Shown one piece after another: positions 5,443 to 6,248 of a stretch of DNA of 6,248 nt; within the stretch, counting starts at the first letter, position 1, and the number at the start of each line of letters is the position of its first letter. Location of the stretch: assembly GCA_020850785.1 (NCBI GenBank), contig JADZDZ010000304.1:1-6248 (forward strand), given 5' to 3'. The translations under genes were made by a program, and so were the position numbers. The notes beneath the pieces were generated by a model. It saw only the letters and a list, made by a program, of their open reading frames with translations. It searched no databases and was not told the DNA's origin. This stretch comes from Candidatus Sumerlaeota bacterium (GTDB lineage Bacteria; Sumerlaeota; Sumerlaeia; SLMS01).

Positions 5443-6248
5443 TCATGGCGCCACGGTGTCGCCGGGAACCTTGCGGTTCACCGGGGCCGCCACGTCGAAC
5501 GTGAAGAGCTTGTCCGGATTTGTCAGGCGAACGACCTTCACCGATTTCACCTTGTCCAGATTTGGAAGATGCACGTCCCCATAGCCATTCGTTGAAGTCT
5601 GGCTGGACCAGAAGGAGAGCCCCTTGGCGCCCCCTTCGTTCTTCGTCCAGCCGAGGAATATCACGGAATGGCCGTTTCCATTCTTCCAACTGATGTTCAT
5701 GAAATCGCCGGGGCGGGCGTGCTCCGGCGTGATGACGGTTCCCATGCCGGAATACTGTGCCAGCGCGAAGTGGTTGCCAAAGCCGTCGTCATTCCAATGG
5801 CCCCAGAACTTCACACCATCCTCGCGGCGGCCGCCGTCGGGTTCCTGCATGCGCAAGGCTTCGGCATGAACCGGGTCCAGCCGCGACGCGCCGTCGGGGT
5901 ACATGACGTTCAACGCCTCAATGAACGCCGTGTAGGAGGAACCTGAGCAGTAGCTGGTGGTGCGTGGCGGCTTGAGCAGCGAATTGCCGAAGAGCGACAG
6001 CTCGTAACCCACCGGCGTTTCGGGTGGCTGGGCCTTCACGCCGATAAAGTAGCCGCCGCCATCCATGGCGTGGGTTTGGACGGTATCAATGGCTTCAAGA
6101 ACCGTGCGGTTGTAGCCATCCACATATTTGCCGTAGATTTTCCCGTGATTCAGGTGATGAGGGCCGGAGGTGATGTCCTTCGCATCAAGGTAAAACCAGG
6201 AACCATCGTCGGAAGTGGGTTTGTTGACGTCCACCTTCGGCTTGGCGG
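5443..6248 (-). CDS. Probable NlpC/P60-like cysteine hydrolase, N-terminus missing at window edge
   Basis: The frame is open to the right edge, so only the C-terminal 268 or so residues are seen; the GTG at 6234 is an internal Val codon within AKPKVDVNKP, not a convincing start. Numbering from that Val, TSYCSGSSYTAF (C96) resembles the catalytic CSG motif of NlpC/P60 peptidases, ARPGDFMNISW (173-183) matches their PGD strand, and NGHSVIFLGW (187-196, H189) matches the catalytic His strand; SSQTSTNGYGD (210-220) may supply the third polar residue. The middle contains a conserved-looking EPDGGRREDGVKFWGHWNDDG block. Such proteins usually cut peptidoglycan peptides or other amide bonds outside the cytoplasm, so a signal peptide may lie in the missing part. 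The fold assignment is my inference from motif order. I recall similar unnamed proteins in Planctomycetota and Verrucomicrobiota. It ends about 70 nt before the DinB-like gene with no clear terminator between. Confidence 0.72.
   Translation of the reverse strand, partial: AKPKVDVNKPTSDDGSWFYLDAKDITSGPHHLNHGKIYGKYVDGYNRTVLEAIDTVQTHAMDGGGYFIGVKAQPPETPVGYELSLFGNSLLKPPRTTSYCSGSSYTAFIEALNVMYPDGASRLDPVHAEALRMQEPDGGRREDGVKFWGHWNDDGFGNHFALAQYSGMGTVITPEHARPGDFMNISWKNGNGHSVIFLGWTKNEGGAKGLSFWSSQTSTNGYGDVHLPNLDKVKSVKVVRLTNPDKLFTFDVAAPVNRKVPGDTVAP

Noticed and set aside
4030..5595. A 521-codon open frame on the plus strand
   Set aside because: It runs antisense across parts of four genes and two intergenic gaps, has low-complexity Arg/His/Ala-rich sequence with no domain I know, and is what GC-rich coding sequence produces on its opposite strand.
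1..6248. CRISPR array, insertion sequence, tRNA or rRNA
   Set aside because: No regularly spaced repeats, transposase motifs, terminal inverted repeats, tRNA-like cloverleaf or rRNA sequence were seen in reading through the window on both strands.

Overview
The window looks like bacterial chromosome from a moderately GC-rich organism. Every gene I can support lies on the minus strand, so transcription runs from the right edge (6248) to the left edge (1). Nothing suggests a phage, transposon, plasmid or CRISPR origin. The style of the proteins (a molybdenum hydroxylase with a small Cys-rich companion, a DinB-like protein ending in GPSADE, paired FeoA proteins and a secreted-looking NlpC/P60-like protein) reminds me of Verrucomicrobiota or Planctomycetota. 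That assignment rests on recognition only and is tentative.

Layout in the direction of transcription: (1) 6248-5443, the 3' part of a gene running in from the right edge, probably an NlpC/P60-like cysteine hydrolase. (2) 5373-4867, a DinB/YfiT-like helix-bundle protein with a three-His metal site. (3) 4779-4740, a strong intrinsic terminator with a U-tract, lying only about 30 nt before the next start codon. (4) 4710-757, a four-gene operon in which each start codon overlaps the previous stop as ATGA: a Tat-targeted [2Fe-2S] subunit, a molybdopterin catalytic subunit, an FAD/[4Fe-4S] subunit and a 93-residue Cys-rich protein. (5) 756-634, an AT-richer intergenic gap. (6) 633-27, two consecutive FeoA-like genes, followed by a Shine-Dalgarno-like GGAGGG at the very edge that probably serves a following gene such as feoB.

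The core of the window is a PaoABC-type molybdenum hydroxylase of the xanthine dehydrogenase/aldehyde oxidase family. Electrons would pass from the substrate at the Mo centre through two [2Fe-2S] clusters to FAD, with an extra [4Fe-4S] cluster in the FAD subunit as in E. coli PaoB. Only the [2Fe-2S] subunit carries a twin-arginine signal, so the folded complex is probably exported as one unit to the periplasm. The substrate cannot be read from sequence. The FeoA pair points to ferrous-iron uptake, which would fit the iron-sulfur demand of the enzyme, but a functional link is inference.

The least explained items are the Cys-rich fourth gene of the operon, the terminator placed in the operon leader, and the Cys-rich first FeoA copy. 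I did not find a wholly new multi-gene system.
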